Source: Gemmatimonadales bacterium (GTDB taxonomy: Bacteria; Gemmatimonadota; Gemmatimonadetes; Palauibacterales; Palauibacteraceae). From it: DNA of 55,117 nucleotides. Position 1 is the stretch's first letter. The number at the start of each line of letters is the position of its first letter. Under the pieces are notes generated by a model. It had not been told where the DNA came from, did no database searches, and saw only the letters and a list, made by a program, of their open reading frames with translations. Made by a program: the position numbers and the translations under genes. Of this stretch, positions 36,080 to 44,906 are shown piece after piece. The DNA is taken from the NCBI GenBank assembly GCA_009840115.1, contig VXOJ01000003.1:1-55117 (forward strand). Direction: 5' to 3'.

Positions 36080-38137
36080 ATGCGCGAGATGAGCGAGAAG
36101 AGCCTTCACAAGATCCGAATGACGAAGTTCACCTTGGCCGCGTTCGCTGTTTCGGGCCTGCTCGCCGCCGGTCCGCTGGCCGGGCAGGGCCGGTTCGAGC
36201 CGATGGACGTGTTCGAGATCGAATACGCCGCGGACCCGCGGATTTCGCCCGACGGCAGTCAGGTCATCTACGTCCGCACGTCCATGGACATCATGCGGGA
36301 CGCGAAGAAGTCCGAGCTGTGGATCATGAACGCGGACGGGTCGGACCACCGGCGGATCGGGACGGGCGGTTCCCCGCGGTGGTCCCCCGACGGAACCCGC
36401 ATCGCGTACACGGAGGACGGCCAGATCCATGTGCGCTGGATGGACACGGGCGAGGAGGCCACGCTCACGCAGCTCATCGAATCGCCGCGCGGGCTCCGCT
36501 GGTCGCCGGACGGGCGCTACCTCGCGTTCAACAAGCTCGTCCCCTACCCGCCGCCGAGCCTCGCCCCGCCGCCCAGGCCGCCCGCCGGGGCGGAGTGGGC
36601 CGATCCTCCCATCATGGAGGACCGCTTCAAGAACCGGCAGGACGGCGTCGGCTATCTGGATTTCGGCTTCGATCACCTCTTCATCGTCCCGGTCGAGGGC
36701 GGGACGCCCACGCAGGTCACGTCGGGCGACTTCCAGCACCAGGGCCCCGCCGCGTGGACACCGGACGGCGCGAGCCTCGTCTTCTCGTCGAACCGGAACG
36801 ACGACTGGATCCACGATTACCGCAATTCCGAACTCTACATCGTTTCCGTCGCCACCGGTGAAGTGCGTCCCCTCACCGACCGCCCCGGACCCGACCGGAG
36901 TCCGGCGGTCTCTCCCGACGGGCGGCAGATCGCCTTCGTGGGCTACGAGGATCGCACGCGCACCTACCAGGTGAGCCGCCTCCAGGTGATGAACCTGGAC
37001 GGGAGCGGACGGCGCGTCCTCACGGGCGGTCTCGACCGCAGCGTGTCGAACCCCGTGTGGGCTTCCGACGGGAGCGGCGTCTACTTCCAGTACGACGACG
37101 AGGGGAACTCGAAGGTCGGGTTCGCCACGCTCTCCGGCGACCTCGAAGTGCTGGCGGAGGATCTGGGGGGCACCTCCTACGGGCGTCCGTATGGCGGAGG
37201 GTCGTTCAGCGTCGCCGACGACGGGAGCTTCGCGCTCAACCAGACCCGCCCCGAATCGCCGGGAGAGGTCGCGGTGGGCGCGAGGGGTCGCGGCGTGCGT
37301 CGCATCACGTCGCTGAACGAGGACCTGCTCGCGAACCGCCAACTCGGCGAGGTCGAGGAGATCTGGTGGGATTCCTCCTTCGACGACCGCCCCATCCAGG
37401 GGTGGATCGTGAAGCCGCCGGACTTCGATCCGGGCCGGCGCTATCCCCTCATCCTCGAGATCCACGGCGGGCCCGTCTCGAACTACGGAGACCGCTTCTC
37501 CGCCGAGATGCAGCTGCTCGCCGCCGCGGGCTACGTCGTTCTCTACGCGAACCCGCGCGGGAGCACGAGCTACGGCGAGGAGTTCGCGGACCTCCTCTAT
37601 CACAACTACCCGGGGCAGGACTACGACGATCTCATCTCCGGGGTCGATGCCGTCATCGACCGGGGATACATCGACGAGGACAATCTCTTCGTCACCGGAG
37701 GGAGCGCCGGCGGCATCATGACGGCCTGGATCGTCGGCAAGACGGACCGCTTCCGGGCCGCGGTCGCCCAGAAACCCGTCGTCAACTGGATCAGCAAGAC
37801 GCTCACGGCGGACAACTGGTACGGCTACTACCACAGCCGCTACGAGGGGCTCCCGTGGGAGAACCCGGACGCGTACTGGGAGTTCTCTCCGATCTCGCTC
37901 GTGGGGAACGTGAACACGCCCACGATGATCATCACGGGGGAGGAGGACCTGCGGACGCCGCTGTCGGAGTCGTACCAGATGTTCCACGCGCTCAAGCTGC
38001 GCGGGATCGACACGGCCGTGATCCGGCTGCCGGGCGCGTCGCACGACATGAGCCGCCGCCCGAGCCAGCTCATGGCCAAGATCGCGAACATCGTGGCGTG
38101 GTTCGACAAGTACCGAACGCCGCCCGCCACGAGTTGA
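36080..38137 (+). CDS. S9 family peptidase, exported
   Basis: 685 residues from the ATG at 36080 (CGGGAG six bases upstream). Hydrophobic N-terminal segment FTLAAFAVSGLLAAGPLAG. Propeller repeats: DPRISPDGSQVIYV, RWSPDGTRIAYT, AVSPDGRQIAFV. Catalytic residues: GGSAGG (S542), GEEDLRTP (D623) and ASHDM (H655). It belongs to the dipeptidyl/acylaminoacyl S9 branch that includes secreted enzymes of marine and soil bacteria. A proline-rich loop (PYPPPSLAPPPRPP) within the propeller is unusual and may be a surface insertion. A CoA transferase gene follows after 38 bases. Confidence 0.9.
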   Translation: MREMSEKSLHKIRMTKFTLAAFAVSGLLAAGPLAGQGRFEPMDVFEIEYAADPRISPDGSQVIYVRTSMDIMRDAKKSELWIMNADGSDHRRIGTGGSPRWSPDGTRIAYTEDGQIHVRWMDTGEEATLTQLIESPRGLRWSPDGRYLAFNKLVPYPPPSLAPPPRPPAGAEWADPPIMEDRFKNRQDGVGYLDFGFDHLFIVPVEGGTPTQVTSGDFQHQGPAAWTPDGASLVFSSNRNDDWIHDYRNSELYIVSVATGEVRPLTDRPGPDRSPAVSPDGRQIAFVGYEDRTRTYQVSRLQVMNLDGSGRRVLTGGLDRSVSNPVWASDGSGVYFQYDDEGNSKVGFATLSGDLEVLAEDLGGTSYGRPYGGGSFSVADDGSFALNQTRPESPGEVAVGARGRGVRRITSLNEDLLANRQLGEVEEIWWDSSFDDRPIQGWIVKPPDFDPGRRYPLILEIHGGPVSNYGDRFSAEMQLLAAAGYVVLYANPRGSTSYGEEFADLLYHNYPGQDYDDLISGVDAVIDRGYIDEDNLFVTGGSAGGIMTAWIVGKTDRFRAAVAQKPVVNWISKTLTADNWYGYYHSRYEGLPWENPDAYWEFSPISLVGNVNTPTMIITGEEDLRTPLSESYQMFHALKLRGIDTAVIRLPGASHDMSRRPSQLMAKIANIVAWFDKYRTPPATS

Positions 38138-38175
38138 CGCCCTCGGACCCTGCCCCCGAACCCGGGAGATCACGC

Positions 38176-39405
38176 ATGAGCGACGCCGGCCGACCGCTGG
38201 CGGGAGTGCGCGTCCTTGCCCTCGAACAATACATGTCCGCCCCCTACTGCTCGCTGCTGCTCGCGGACGCGGGGGCGGAAGTCATCAAGATCGAGCGACC
38301 GGGGCTCGGGGATCCGCGCCGGTCCATCCCTCCCTTCGTGGAGAGGAACGGCGTCCGCATGGGCGTCGGGTTCATGGCCTACAACCGGAACAAGAAGTCC
38401 CTCGCGCTCAACCTCAAGAGCGACGCGGGGCGCGATCTGTACCGTTCCCTCGTCGCGAAGTCCGATGTCGTGGTGGAAAACCTGCGGCCCGGATCGGTCG
38501 ACCGGATGGGTCTCGGCTACGAGGCGCTGGCCGAGCTGAACCCGGGACTCGTGTACGCCGCCGTGTCCGGGTTCGGGCGACTGCCCGGGCGCGAGGGCCC
38601 GTACGGCGACTGGCCCTCGTTCGACGTCGTCGCGGAGGCGATGGGGGGCGTCATGCACATGATCGGCTTCGCCGACAAGCCGCCCTCGCCCTCGATCTAC
38701 GGAATGCCGGACCTGTACGCGGGGATGGCCGCGGCGCACGGCGTCTCGATGGCGCTCTACCGGCGCACAATGACCGGGAAGGGCCAGTTCATCGACTCCG
38801 CCATGTACGACGGCGTGCTGTCGCTGAACGAGCGCATGGTCTCGCTCGCCGCCAACACCGGGGCGCGGCCGAGGCGGGGCGATCCGCCCGGCTTCTACCC
38901 GCGCGGGCCGATGCCGGTGAGCGACGGCTACGTCGCCTTCACGATCCCGGACGACATCATGTGGCGCCGCTTCTGCCGCATGCTGGGACGCCCCGACCTG
39001 CTGGAGGACCCGCGCCTGGATTCCCCCGAGGCGCGAACCGAAAACCGCGCGCTCCTCGACGAGGTCGTCCGACCGGTGTTCGCCCAACTGACCCGCGACG
39101 AGGCGGTTCGCCGGCTCCAGGAGGTGGGCGTCCCCGCGGGGCCGGTGCAGACCTCCGACGACCTGCTCGAGTGTCCGCAACTGGAGGCGCGCGGCGTGCG
39201 GGTCACCGTGGACTACGACGGACTCGGGGACCTCCAGTTCGTCCGCACCCCGCTCCTCACCTCCGACGCACCGGATGTCCCCGTGAACCCCGCGCCCACC
39301 CTGGGCCGCGACACCCGACGGATCCTGACCGGAATCCTCCAACTCTCCGACGCCGATGTCTCACGCCTGGCGGAGGAGGCCGTGGTCGCCACCGCGGCGG
39401 AATAG
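38176..39405 (+). CDS. CaiB/BaiF family III CoA transferase
   Basis: 409 residues; ATG at 38176 with CGGGAG seven bases upstream. Family III CoA transferases move CoA between carboxylic acids through an enzyme-bound aspartyl anhydride. Seen: GVRVLALEQYMSAPYC, GAEVIKIERP, NKKSLALNL, VENLRPGSVDRMGLGYE, the catalytic D179 in GMPDLYAG, and GVPAGPVQTSDDLLE near the C-terminus. The substrate cannot be told from this; relatives act on carnitine, succinyl-benzylsuccinate, oxalate/formate and alpha-methylacyl-CoA. No partner gene (acyl-CoA dehydrogenase, hydratase) is adjacent. It converges on the M24 gene. Confidence 0.9.
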   Translation: MSDAGRPLAGVRVLALEQYMSAPYCSLLLADAGAEVIKIERPGLGDPRRSIPPFVERNGVRMGVGFMAYNRNKKSLALNLKSDAGRDLYRSLVAKSDVVVENLRPGSVDRMGLGYEALAELNPGLVYAAVSGFGRLPGREGPYGDWPSFDVVAEAMGGVMHMIGFADKPPSPSIYGMPDLYAGMAAAHGVSMALYRRTMTGKGQFIDSAMYDGVLSLNERMVSLAANTGARPRRGDPPGFYPRGPMPVSDGYVAFTIPDDIMWRRFCRMLGRPDLLEDPRLDSPEARTENRALLDEVVRPVFAQLTRDEAVRRLQEVGVPAGPVQTSDDLLECPQLEARGVRVTVDYDGLGDLQFVRTPLLTSDAPDVPVNPAPTLGRDTRRILTGILQLSDADVSRLAEEAVVATAAE

Positions 39406-39412
39406 CCAGTCC

Positions 39413-40792
39413 CTACCGGATCAGGTGCAGTTCGGTCTGCCGGCGGAGCATCCAGCGGATCTCGCCGTCGAGCGTGATCTCCGCTTCCTCTTCCTGGGCC
39501 ATGCGGACGGGCTGGCCGTCCCACTCGGGGACCGGCGTCGTGACCTGGAGTTCGGTCGAGAACCACATGCCGGGGATCACCGGCGGGTCGCCGCGGCCGG
39601 GCACGCCCGTCTGGTAGTCCCACAGTCCGATGAGCGGTCCCGCGCCGTGGCCGTGGTCCCCGATCGGGTGCGTGTACATCGTCCCGTTGAGCCCCTCCGC
39701 CCGCATCTTCTCCAGCACCGAAGCCAGGATCTCGTTTCCGGTGCGCCCGACCTTCGTCTCCTCGAGCAGGATGTCCTGAAGGCGGTTCGAGTTCGCGAGC
39801 GCCTGTTTGAGCCCGGCGGGCGCTTCCGTCTCTCCTTCGCGCAGGACGTAGGCCATGTGCTGCGTGTCCGTCGCGAGGCCGAACGCGACGAGCCCGAAGT
39901 CGCAGTGGAGGACGTCGCCCCGCTCGATCACCGGCGCCGTCACGCCGCTCATGTCCGCCCCGCGCCGCTGCACCGACACGGAAGGCTGGAACCAGGAGTC
40001 GAGGCCCAGATCGTGCACGCGCTGGCGCATCCACCACACGACGTCGGCGGTCGTGGTCCGGCCGGGGACGATGACGACCTCCGAGAAGGCGGTGCCGATG
40101 ATCTCGTGGACGACCGCCTGCACGCGGCGGTAGACGGGGGTCATGGCGGGCACCCGCATGGCGAGGTACTCGATCGCCAGCAGCGGTTCGCGGACCACAC
40201 GGCTCGCGAGATCGGCGCCGAGCGCGGCCTCCATCTGCTCCCACTCACCGGCCGAAAGCCCGTCGGCGAAGTTGTGGTCGTGCGAGATGTTGACGGCGAT
40301 CCGCCCCGGGTCGCGCTCCCGCACCATGTCGGCGAAGAGGTTCCACTGGTCGGAGCCCCAGAGTTCCGCCTGCCTCCCGTCCGGCGCCGTGGCCGTGGCG
40401 CGCACGGCCTCGTAGACGCCGCCCTGCGAGCTTCCCCCGAGCGCGAGGCGTTCCACGCCGTGTTCGGGCCCGCGGTCGTGGAAGATGTAGATGGTCCGCC
40501 GACGGGCCGCGAACGTGGTGGGCGAGACGAGGGCGGGGAAGACGGGATCCTCGTTGTACTCCCGCATGGCGATGACCCACATGTCCACGCCGTGCTTCCG
40601 CATCAGCATGGGAAGGTTCTTCTCGAGCCGCTCCGCCAGCCACGCCTGCTGCGTCCGCGCCTGCTCCCGAAGCGTCCCGAACGGATGCTCCGGCCTGTAG
40701 TCGCGCGCCTGCGCCTCCAGCGCGGTCACCGAGAACTGGACCATCCCGGCGAGAGAGAGCGTGACGGCCGCGAGGATCGTGATCTTCTTCAT
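39413..40792 (-). CDS. M24 family metallopeptidase (Xaa-Pro aminopeptidase-like), exported
   Basis: 459 residues. The ATG at 40792 has GGAGG seven bases upstream. Signal peptide KKITILAAVTLSLAGMVQFSV. The C-terminal pita-bread domain has the metal ligands in order: CDFGL and TDTQHM (two Asp), PIGDHGHGAG (His), STELQVT (Glu) and EEEAEITL (final Glu). The N-terminal half has the creatinase-type fold (MREYNEDPVFPAL). This matches a two-metal aminopeptidase of the Xaa-Pro type, here probably periplasmic, cleaving N-terminal residues before proline. It ends 7 bases from the convergent CoA transferase stop. Confidence 0.88.
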   Translation of the reverse strand: MKKITILAAVTLSLAGMVQFSVTALEAQARDYRPEHPFGTLREQARTQQAWLAERLEKNLPMLMRKHGVDMWVIAMREYNEDPVFPALVSPTTFAARRRTIYIFHDRGPEHGVERLALGGSSQGGVYEAVRATATAPDGRQAELWGSDQWNLFADMVRERDPGRIAVNISHDHNFADGLSAGEWEQMEAALGADLASRVVREPLLAIEYLAMRVPAMTPVYRRVQAVVHEIIGTAFSEVVIVPGRTTTADVVWWMRQRVHDLGLDSWFQPSVSVQRRGADMSGVTAPVIERGDVLHCDFGLVAFGLATDTQHMAYVLREGETEAPAGLKQALANSNRLQDILLEETKVGRTGNEILASVLEKMRAEGLNGTMYTHPIGDHGHGAGPLIGLWDYQTGVPGRGDPPVIPGMWFSTELQVTTPVPEWDGQPVRMAQEEEAEITLDGEIRWMLRRQTELHLIR

Positions 40793-40880
40793 CTCCTGAC
40801 CTCCATCGGTATTCGGCATTCCTCCACCCGTAACTACCGGTCGATCCACGCCGCGATCAAGGACGGGAGACAGGTCCAGC

Positions 40881-41891
40881 TCAGCGGCGGGCGCTCACCA
40901 GGTGGGCGGCGATGAGGGCGCCGTGTTCGCGGCCGTTCTCGATGAAGATCCTGTTCGCGTTGAAGCCGGCGGCGATCACGCCCGCGATGTAGACGCCCGG
41001 CACCGTCGTCTCCAGGGTCGCCGGGTCGTGCGCGGGGATCCCCGTGTCGGGATCCGTGGGGACGCCCAGGCTGGTGAGCAGCGCGGCGTCCGGTCGCCAA
41101 CCCGTCATCGCCAACACCCAGTCGTTCGCGACCTCGGTCTCCTTGCCTGCTTCCTCATCAACGACCGTGGCCGTGCCCGGCCCGAGACGAGCGACCCGGG
41201 CGTTCCAGTGCATCGGGATCTCCCCGGCTGCGATCCGGTTCTTGATGTCCGGGCGCACCCACGGCTTGACCCCCCGGTCCAGGGTGTCGGCGAAGTGAAC
41301 CATCCGCACGCGGACACCGTTTCGGTACATGTCCAGCGCCGCCTCGACGGCGGAGTTCCCACCCCCCACGACGATGACGTCCTGGTCGAAGAAGGGATAC
41401 GGTTCCCTGTAGTAGTGGACGACGCGGTCGTGCGGGCCGTCTCCCTCGAACTCCAGCCGGTTCGGCTCTCCGAAGCCTCCCGTGGCGATGACCACCGCCC
41501 GCGCGGCGAGCCGCCCCTCGCGTCCGTCCCGTGTGCGGGTGTCGAGCGTGAAGCCGCCCTCCTCGCGGTGGATGGCCGTGACCTCCTCGTACTGGCGGAC
41601 GTCGATGCCGTGGTGAGAGACGACCTTCCGGTAGTAGGCGAGCGCGTCGCGGCGGGTGGGTTTCGGCTCGGGAATCGTGAACGGCACGCCGCCGATCTCC
41701 AACAACTCTGCCGTCGAGAAGAACGTCATGTAGGAGGGATAGTGCGTCAGCGACTCGGTGATGCACCCGCGGTCGAAAACCGCGTACCTCAGCCCGCGCG
41801 CCTTCGCGGCGACCGCCACGGCGAGCCCGCACGGGCCCGCTCCGACGATGATCACGTCAAGCGGCTCGGTCTCGGCGATGGAATCCGGCAT
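40881..41891 (-). CDS. ypdA: YpdA-like FAD/NAD(P)-dependent disulfide reductase
   Basis: 336 residues; ATG at 41891, with an in-frame GTG 15 bases upstream as an alternative. FAD site GAGPCGLAVAVAA at the N-terminus and NAD(P) site VVGGGNSAVEAALD mid-protein. The YpdA signature follows the FAD site: HYPSYMTFFSTAELLEIGGVPF. The C-terminus has TTVPGVYIAGVIAAGFNANR. YpdA reduces bacillithiol disulfide in Firmicutes; similar genes occur in Gram-negatives that make bacillithiol. No bshA, bshB or bshC is in the window, so the thiol partner is unproven. It is divergent from the class II aldolase gene, with 163 bases between. Confidence 0.85.
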   Translation of the reverse strand: MPDSIAETEPLDVIIVGAGPCGLAVAVAAKARGLRYAVFDRGCITESLTHYPSYMTFFSTAELLEIGGVPFTIPEPKPTRRDALAYYRKVVSHHGIDVRQYEEVTAIHREEGGFTLDTRTRDGREGRLAARAVVIATGGFGEPNRLEFEGDGPHDRVVHYYREPYPFFDQDVIVVGGGNSAVEAALDMYRNGVRVRMVHFADTLDRGVKPWVRPDIKNRIAAGEIPMHWNARVARLGPGTATVVDEEAGKETEVANDWVLAMTGWRPDAALLTSLGVPTDPDTGIPAHDPATLETTVPGVYIAGVIAAGFNANRIFIENGREHGALIAAHLVSARR

Positions 41892-42054
41892 GGTCCGTGC
41901 TGTCACCCGCACTTTCCGGGAGAGTTCGTGAGCGCGGGATGGTAATCGCTGGACCGGGAACGGGGAACCGGGCGAGCGTGGCGCCGCTTGATCCGGCAGG
42001 TGTCGCGCATGAGGTTGATCGAGGCTCCAAAGTCGATTCTTCAGGAGGCAGGCG

Positions 42055-42837
42055 ATGAGTTCGGTCGAGACCGCATTCGCTCCCATTTCGTCCCCGGCGG
42101 GGGAAGGCATCGACGAAGCCGCGACTCGGCAGGCGCGCGTCGACTTTGCGGCGGTGCACCGGATCATCGTGCACGAGAACATGCACGAGGGCACCTGGAA
42201 CCACTTCAGTTGCAAGGTGCCCGGCAGGCCCGGGCACCTGCTCATCACGCCCGGACAGACGCACTTCTCCCGCGTCACGGCCAGCAACCTGGTCGAGGTG
42301 GGCCCGGACGGCCGCCCCGTGGGCGGCGACGGGAGGCTCAACGTGAGCGCGTGGGCGATTCACGCACCCGTGCAGCGGGCGCGGCCCGACATCATGTGCG
42401 CGCTCCACATCCACGCCCCGTACAGCACGGCCCTCGCCTCCATCGACGGGTGGAGGCTGGATGAGCGCGGAAGCCAGAACGCCGCGGTGTTCTACGGGTA
42501 CTGCGCGTACTTCGGGTACGAGGGGATCGTGACGGAGGCGGACGAGGGTGAGCGCATGGTCGAGGCCCTGGGCGACAAGCGGGTGCTCTTCCTCGCGAAC
42601 CACGGGGTGCTGATGGTCGGCGACACGATCGAGAAGGCGATGCTGTGGCTCTACCAACTCGAGCGCGCCTGCATGAACGAGATGCTCGCGCTCCAGACGG
42701 GCCGGACGATCCGCCCGATCCCGGTCGAGGCCGCGAAACACAACGCCGACATGTCCATCGAATCGGCCGGCGAGGCCGGCTATCTGGAGGGCATGAAGGA
42801 AATGCTCGACGCAGAGGGCCACGACTACGCGACCTGA
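42055..42837 (+). CDS. Class II aldolase/adducin family protein
   Basis: 260 residues; ATG with AGGAGG six bases upstream. The zinc ligands are in CALHIHAPYS (HxH) and LANHGVLMVG (third His), with SRVTASNLVEV as the phosphate/substrate-binding region. The sequence is of the adducin-like branch, which lacks a clear sugar-phosphate specificity and includes enzymes acting on small hydroxyacids or decarboxylases. Ends with EGMKEMLDAEGHDYAT, typical of this branch. Probably a soluble cytosolic metalloenzyme. It converges on lhgO, 6 bases apart. Confidence 0.87.
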   Translation: MSSVETAFAPISSPAGEGIDEAATRQARVDFAAVHRIIVHENMHEGTWNHFSCKVPGRPGHLLITPGQTHFSRVTASNLVEVGPDGRPVGGDGRLNVSAWAIHAPVQRARPDIMCALHIHAPYSTALASIDGWRLDERGSQNAAVFYGYCAYFGYEGIVTEADEGERMVEALGDKRVLFLANHGVLMVGDTIEKAMLWLYQLERACMNEMLALQTGRTIRPIPVEAAKHNADMSIESAGEAGYLEGMKEMLDAEGHDYAT

Positions 42838-42843
42838 CCCTGG

Positions 42844-44043
42844 TCAGAGTTGCTGGAGGACGCGGTCCGCGATGTGGTGTCCGATGGCGAGGCAGGCGGT
42901 GGCGGCGGGGGAGGGGGCGTTGAGCACGTTCACGACGCCCGGCCCTTCCCGAATCACGAAGTCGTGGACCAGGGCGCCGTCCGTGTCCACGGCCTGCGCG
43001 CGGATGCCGGAGCGCCATGTCTCCAGGTCGCGGACTTCGAGTTCGGGCAGCATGGCACGCGCCTTCCGCACGACGGAGCGCCGATCCAGCGAGCGCCACT
43101 GCTCCTCGACGGCGGTCCGCCAGTGGGCCTGCGCCAGACGCCGGAAACCCCGGTAGCTCAGCGCTTCCAGCGCGTCGGGGAAGCGCCCCGAGAGGCGGCC
43201 GTACGCCTCCCGCCCCCAGGCCCACACAGCGTTCGGCCCGAGTTCGACGCGCCCGGCCACGTTCCGGGTGAAGTGGACGCCCAGGTGGGGGAGCCGCGGG
43301 TCCGGCACCGGGTAGACGTGGCCCCGCACGAGCCCGGTGGCGGTCTCCGAGAGGCCCCAGTATTCGCCCCGGAAGGGCAGAACCTTGAGATCGGGTTCGT
43401 GCCCGAGGAGCCGCATCACGCGGTCGACGTGCAGCCCGGCGCAGTTGACGACGGCTGTGGCCGCGATGTCGCCCGGGGGGCCGGCGAGCACGGTGCGGTG
43501 CCCGGAGCGGCGGGCTTCCCGCACCTCGAAGCCGGTGCGGATCCGGTGGCCGGCGCGGGAAAGATCCGCCGCGAAGGCTCGCGCCACGTCACCGAAGTCG
43601 ACCGCCCCGGTGGCGGGTACGTGGAGCGCCTCCACGCCGCGCGCGTGCGGTTCGATCTCTGCGATTCCGCCGGGGCCGATCCGCTGCATGGCCACGCCGT
43701 TCGCCGTCCCGCGCCGTTCGAGTTCGGCGAGGGCCGTGAGCTGATCGCGCGAGGTGGCGACGACGATCTTGCCGGTGCGCGTGGTCGGAATCCCTCGCTC
43801 GGCGCAGTACCGAAACAGCCGCTCGGCCCCCTCGGTGCACAGCCGCGCCTTGAGCGACCCCGGCGCGTAGTACAGCCCGGCGTGGATGACGCCGCTGTTG
43901 CGGCCGGTCTGGTGCGCCGCGACCTCCGGCTCCTTCTCGAGCACCGTGAGCGAGAGGTCCGGCCGGGCCCGCCGGATCGCGTCGGCCGTGGCGAGCCCGA
44001 CGATGCCGCCCCCGATGACGGCGATGTCGACCGGTTTCGTCAT
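42844..44043 (-). CDS. lhgO: L-2-hydroxyglutarate oxidase (FAD-dependent)
   Basis: 399 residues. N-terminal FAD-binding GGGIVGLATADAI, then HQTGRNSGVIHAGLYYAPGS, which is diagnostic for LhgO/L2HGDH, NCAGLHVDRVM, PFRGEYW and the C-terminal GVVNVLNAPSPAATACLAIG. It oxidises L-2-hydroxyglutarate to 2-oxoglutarate, passing electrons to a membrane quinone or oxygen, and is a repair enzyme for promiscuous malate dehydrogenase. The ATG overlaps the stop of the upstream dihaem gene (ATGA), which ties this cytosolic enzyme to two exported redox-type proteins, an unexpected partnership. Confidence 0.92.
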   Translation of the reverse strand: MTKPVDIAVIGGGIVGLATADAIRRARPDLSLTVLEKEPEVAAHQTGRNSGVIHAGLYYAPGSLKARLCTEGAERLFRYCAERGIPTTRTGKIVVATSRDQLTALAELERRGTANGVAMQRIGPGGIAEIEPHARGVEALHVPATGAVDFGDVARAFAADLSRAGHRIRTGFEVREARRSGHRTVLAGPPGDIAATAVVNCAGLHVDRVMRLLGHEPDLKVLPFRGEYWGLSETATGLVRGHVYPVPDPRLPHLGVHFTRNVAGRVELGPNAVWAWGREAYGRLSGRFPDALEALSYRGFRRLAQAHWRTAVEEQWRSLDRRSVVRKARAMLPELEVRDLETWRSGIRAQAVDTDGALVHDFVIREGPGVVNVLNAPSPAATACLAIGHHIADRVLQQL

Positions 44044-44906
44044 CGACCGCCGGTGTCAGCCTCCGCTCCGACCACGCACTCCGGGGTTTCACCGCGCACC
44101 CAGGCGGCGAGCATCTGCCACTCGGGGTCGTCCGTCGAGTCCCAGCGGCGGGGGCCGCCGTGGAAGTAATCGCCGCCCGCCGCCGGATGGAGGGGATGCG
44201 TGAGGAGCCGGCTCATCATCGGCTCGCCGGGCTCCACGTAGCGGCGGGTGATCGCGAAGTTGCCGCGCGATTCCTCCTGGTTCCAGAAATCGCGGTCCTC
44301 GGGGATGTGCCGCGCGAAGCCGCGGGCGCCGGTCTCATGACAGTGGATGCACTCCACGTCGCCCGGGCGCTTGTCCAGGTACATCCTCTGGACGCAGTCG
44401 CGGAAGAAGTCGAAGTCGAGCCGCGGCGGGCCGGGGCGCTCCACCGGGTCCGCCGCCTCGACCCAGTCGGCCATGGCCTGCCATTCCGGGTCCGATTTTG
44501 ACTCGAAGAACTTCCCGCCCACATGGAACGGGGCGCCGCCGGCCGGCACCGTGAGCGCCTTCCTCAGGAGGCGGCTGCCGTCCGGGTCCCCCGGCGTGAC
44601 GAGGCGTGACACGACCTCGAAGTTCCGGCGTGAGTCCTCCTCCGACCAGTACACCTCGCCGTCGGCCGTCTCGCGAAGCCGCTGGAGCCGCAGCGGCGTG
44701 CCCTGCTCGGCATGGCAGGTGACGCAGGGCGCCCGTCCCGGCCCCCATCCGCCGCGGTCCGCGAGGAAGATCGGTTCGATGGCCTCGCGGTAGCGCTCGA
44801 AGTTCAGCGGCTCCTGGCCCGCGACCTCGCCGGGGGCGGGAACCGATGCCACAAGCGCCGCCGCGAACACGAGCGCGGGCCGTCGCCGGATCCCGAGGCG
44901 GCTCAC
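44040..44906 (-). CDS. Exported dihaem cytochrome-like protein
   Basis: 288 residues from a GTG (44906) that overlaps the stop of the upstream propeller gene (GTGA). Signal peptide ALVFAAALVASVPAPGEVAGQ. It contains an internal duplication: CVTCH ... DPEWQAMADWVEAADP and CIHCH ... DPEWQMLAAWVRGETP, each half about 125 residues with one CxxCH and the closing helix. The halves share EEDSRRNF/EESRGNF and SRLLRKAL/SRLLTHPL. The halves read as two fused copies of a monohaem unit. Electron partners are unknown. Confidence 0.85.
   Translation of the reverse strand: MSRLGIRRRPALVFAAALVASVPAPGEVAGQEPLNFERYREAIEPIFLADRGGWGPGRAPCVTCHAEQGTPLRLQRLRETADGEVYWSEEDSRRNFEVVSRLVTPGDPDGSRLLRKALTVPAGGAPFHVGGKFFESKSDPEWQAMADWVEAADPVERPGPPRLDFDFFRDCVQRMYLDKRPGDVECIHCHETGARGFARHIPEDRDFWNQEESRGNFAITRRYVEPGEPMMSRLLTHPLHPAAGGDYFHGGPRRWDSTDDPEWQMLAAWVRGETPECVVGAEADTGGR

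Noticed and set aside
33753..36092. 779-codon plus-strand frame over the PQQ and amidohydrolase genes
   Set aside because: It spans two real minus-strand genes and their intergenic space, and has no recognisable domain.
35948..38173. 741-codon antisense frame over the fourth S9 gene
   Set aside because: Shadow of the forward gene; extends over unrelated genes at both ends.
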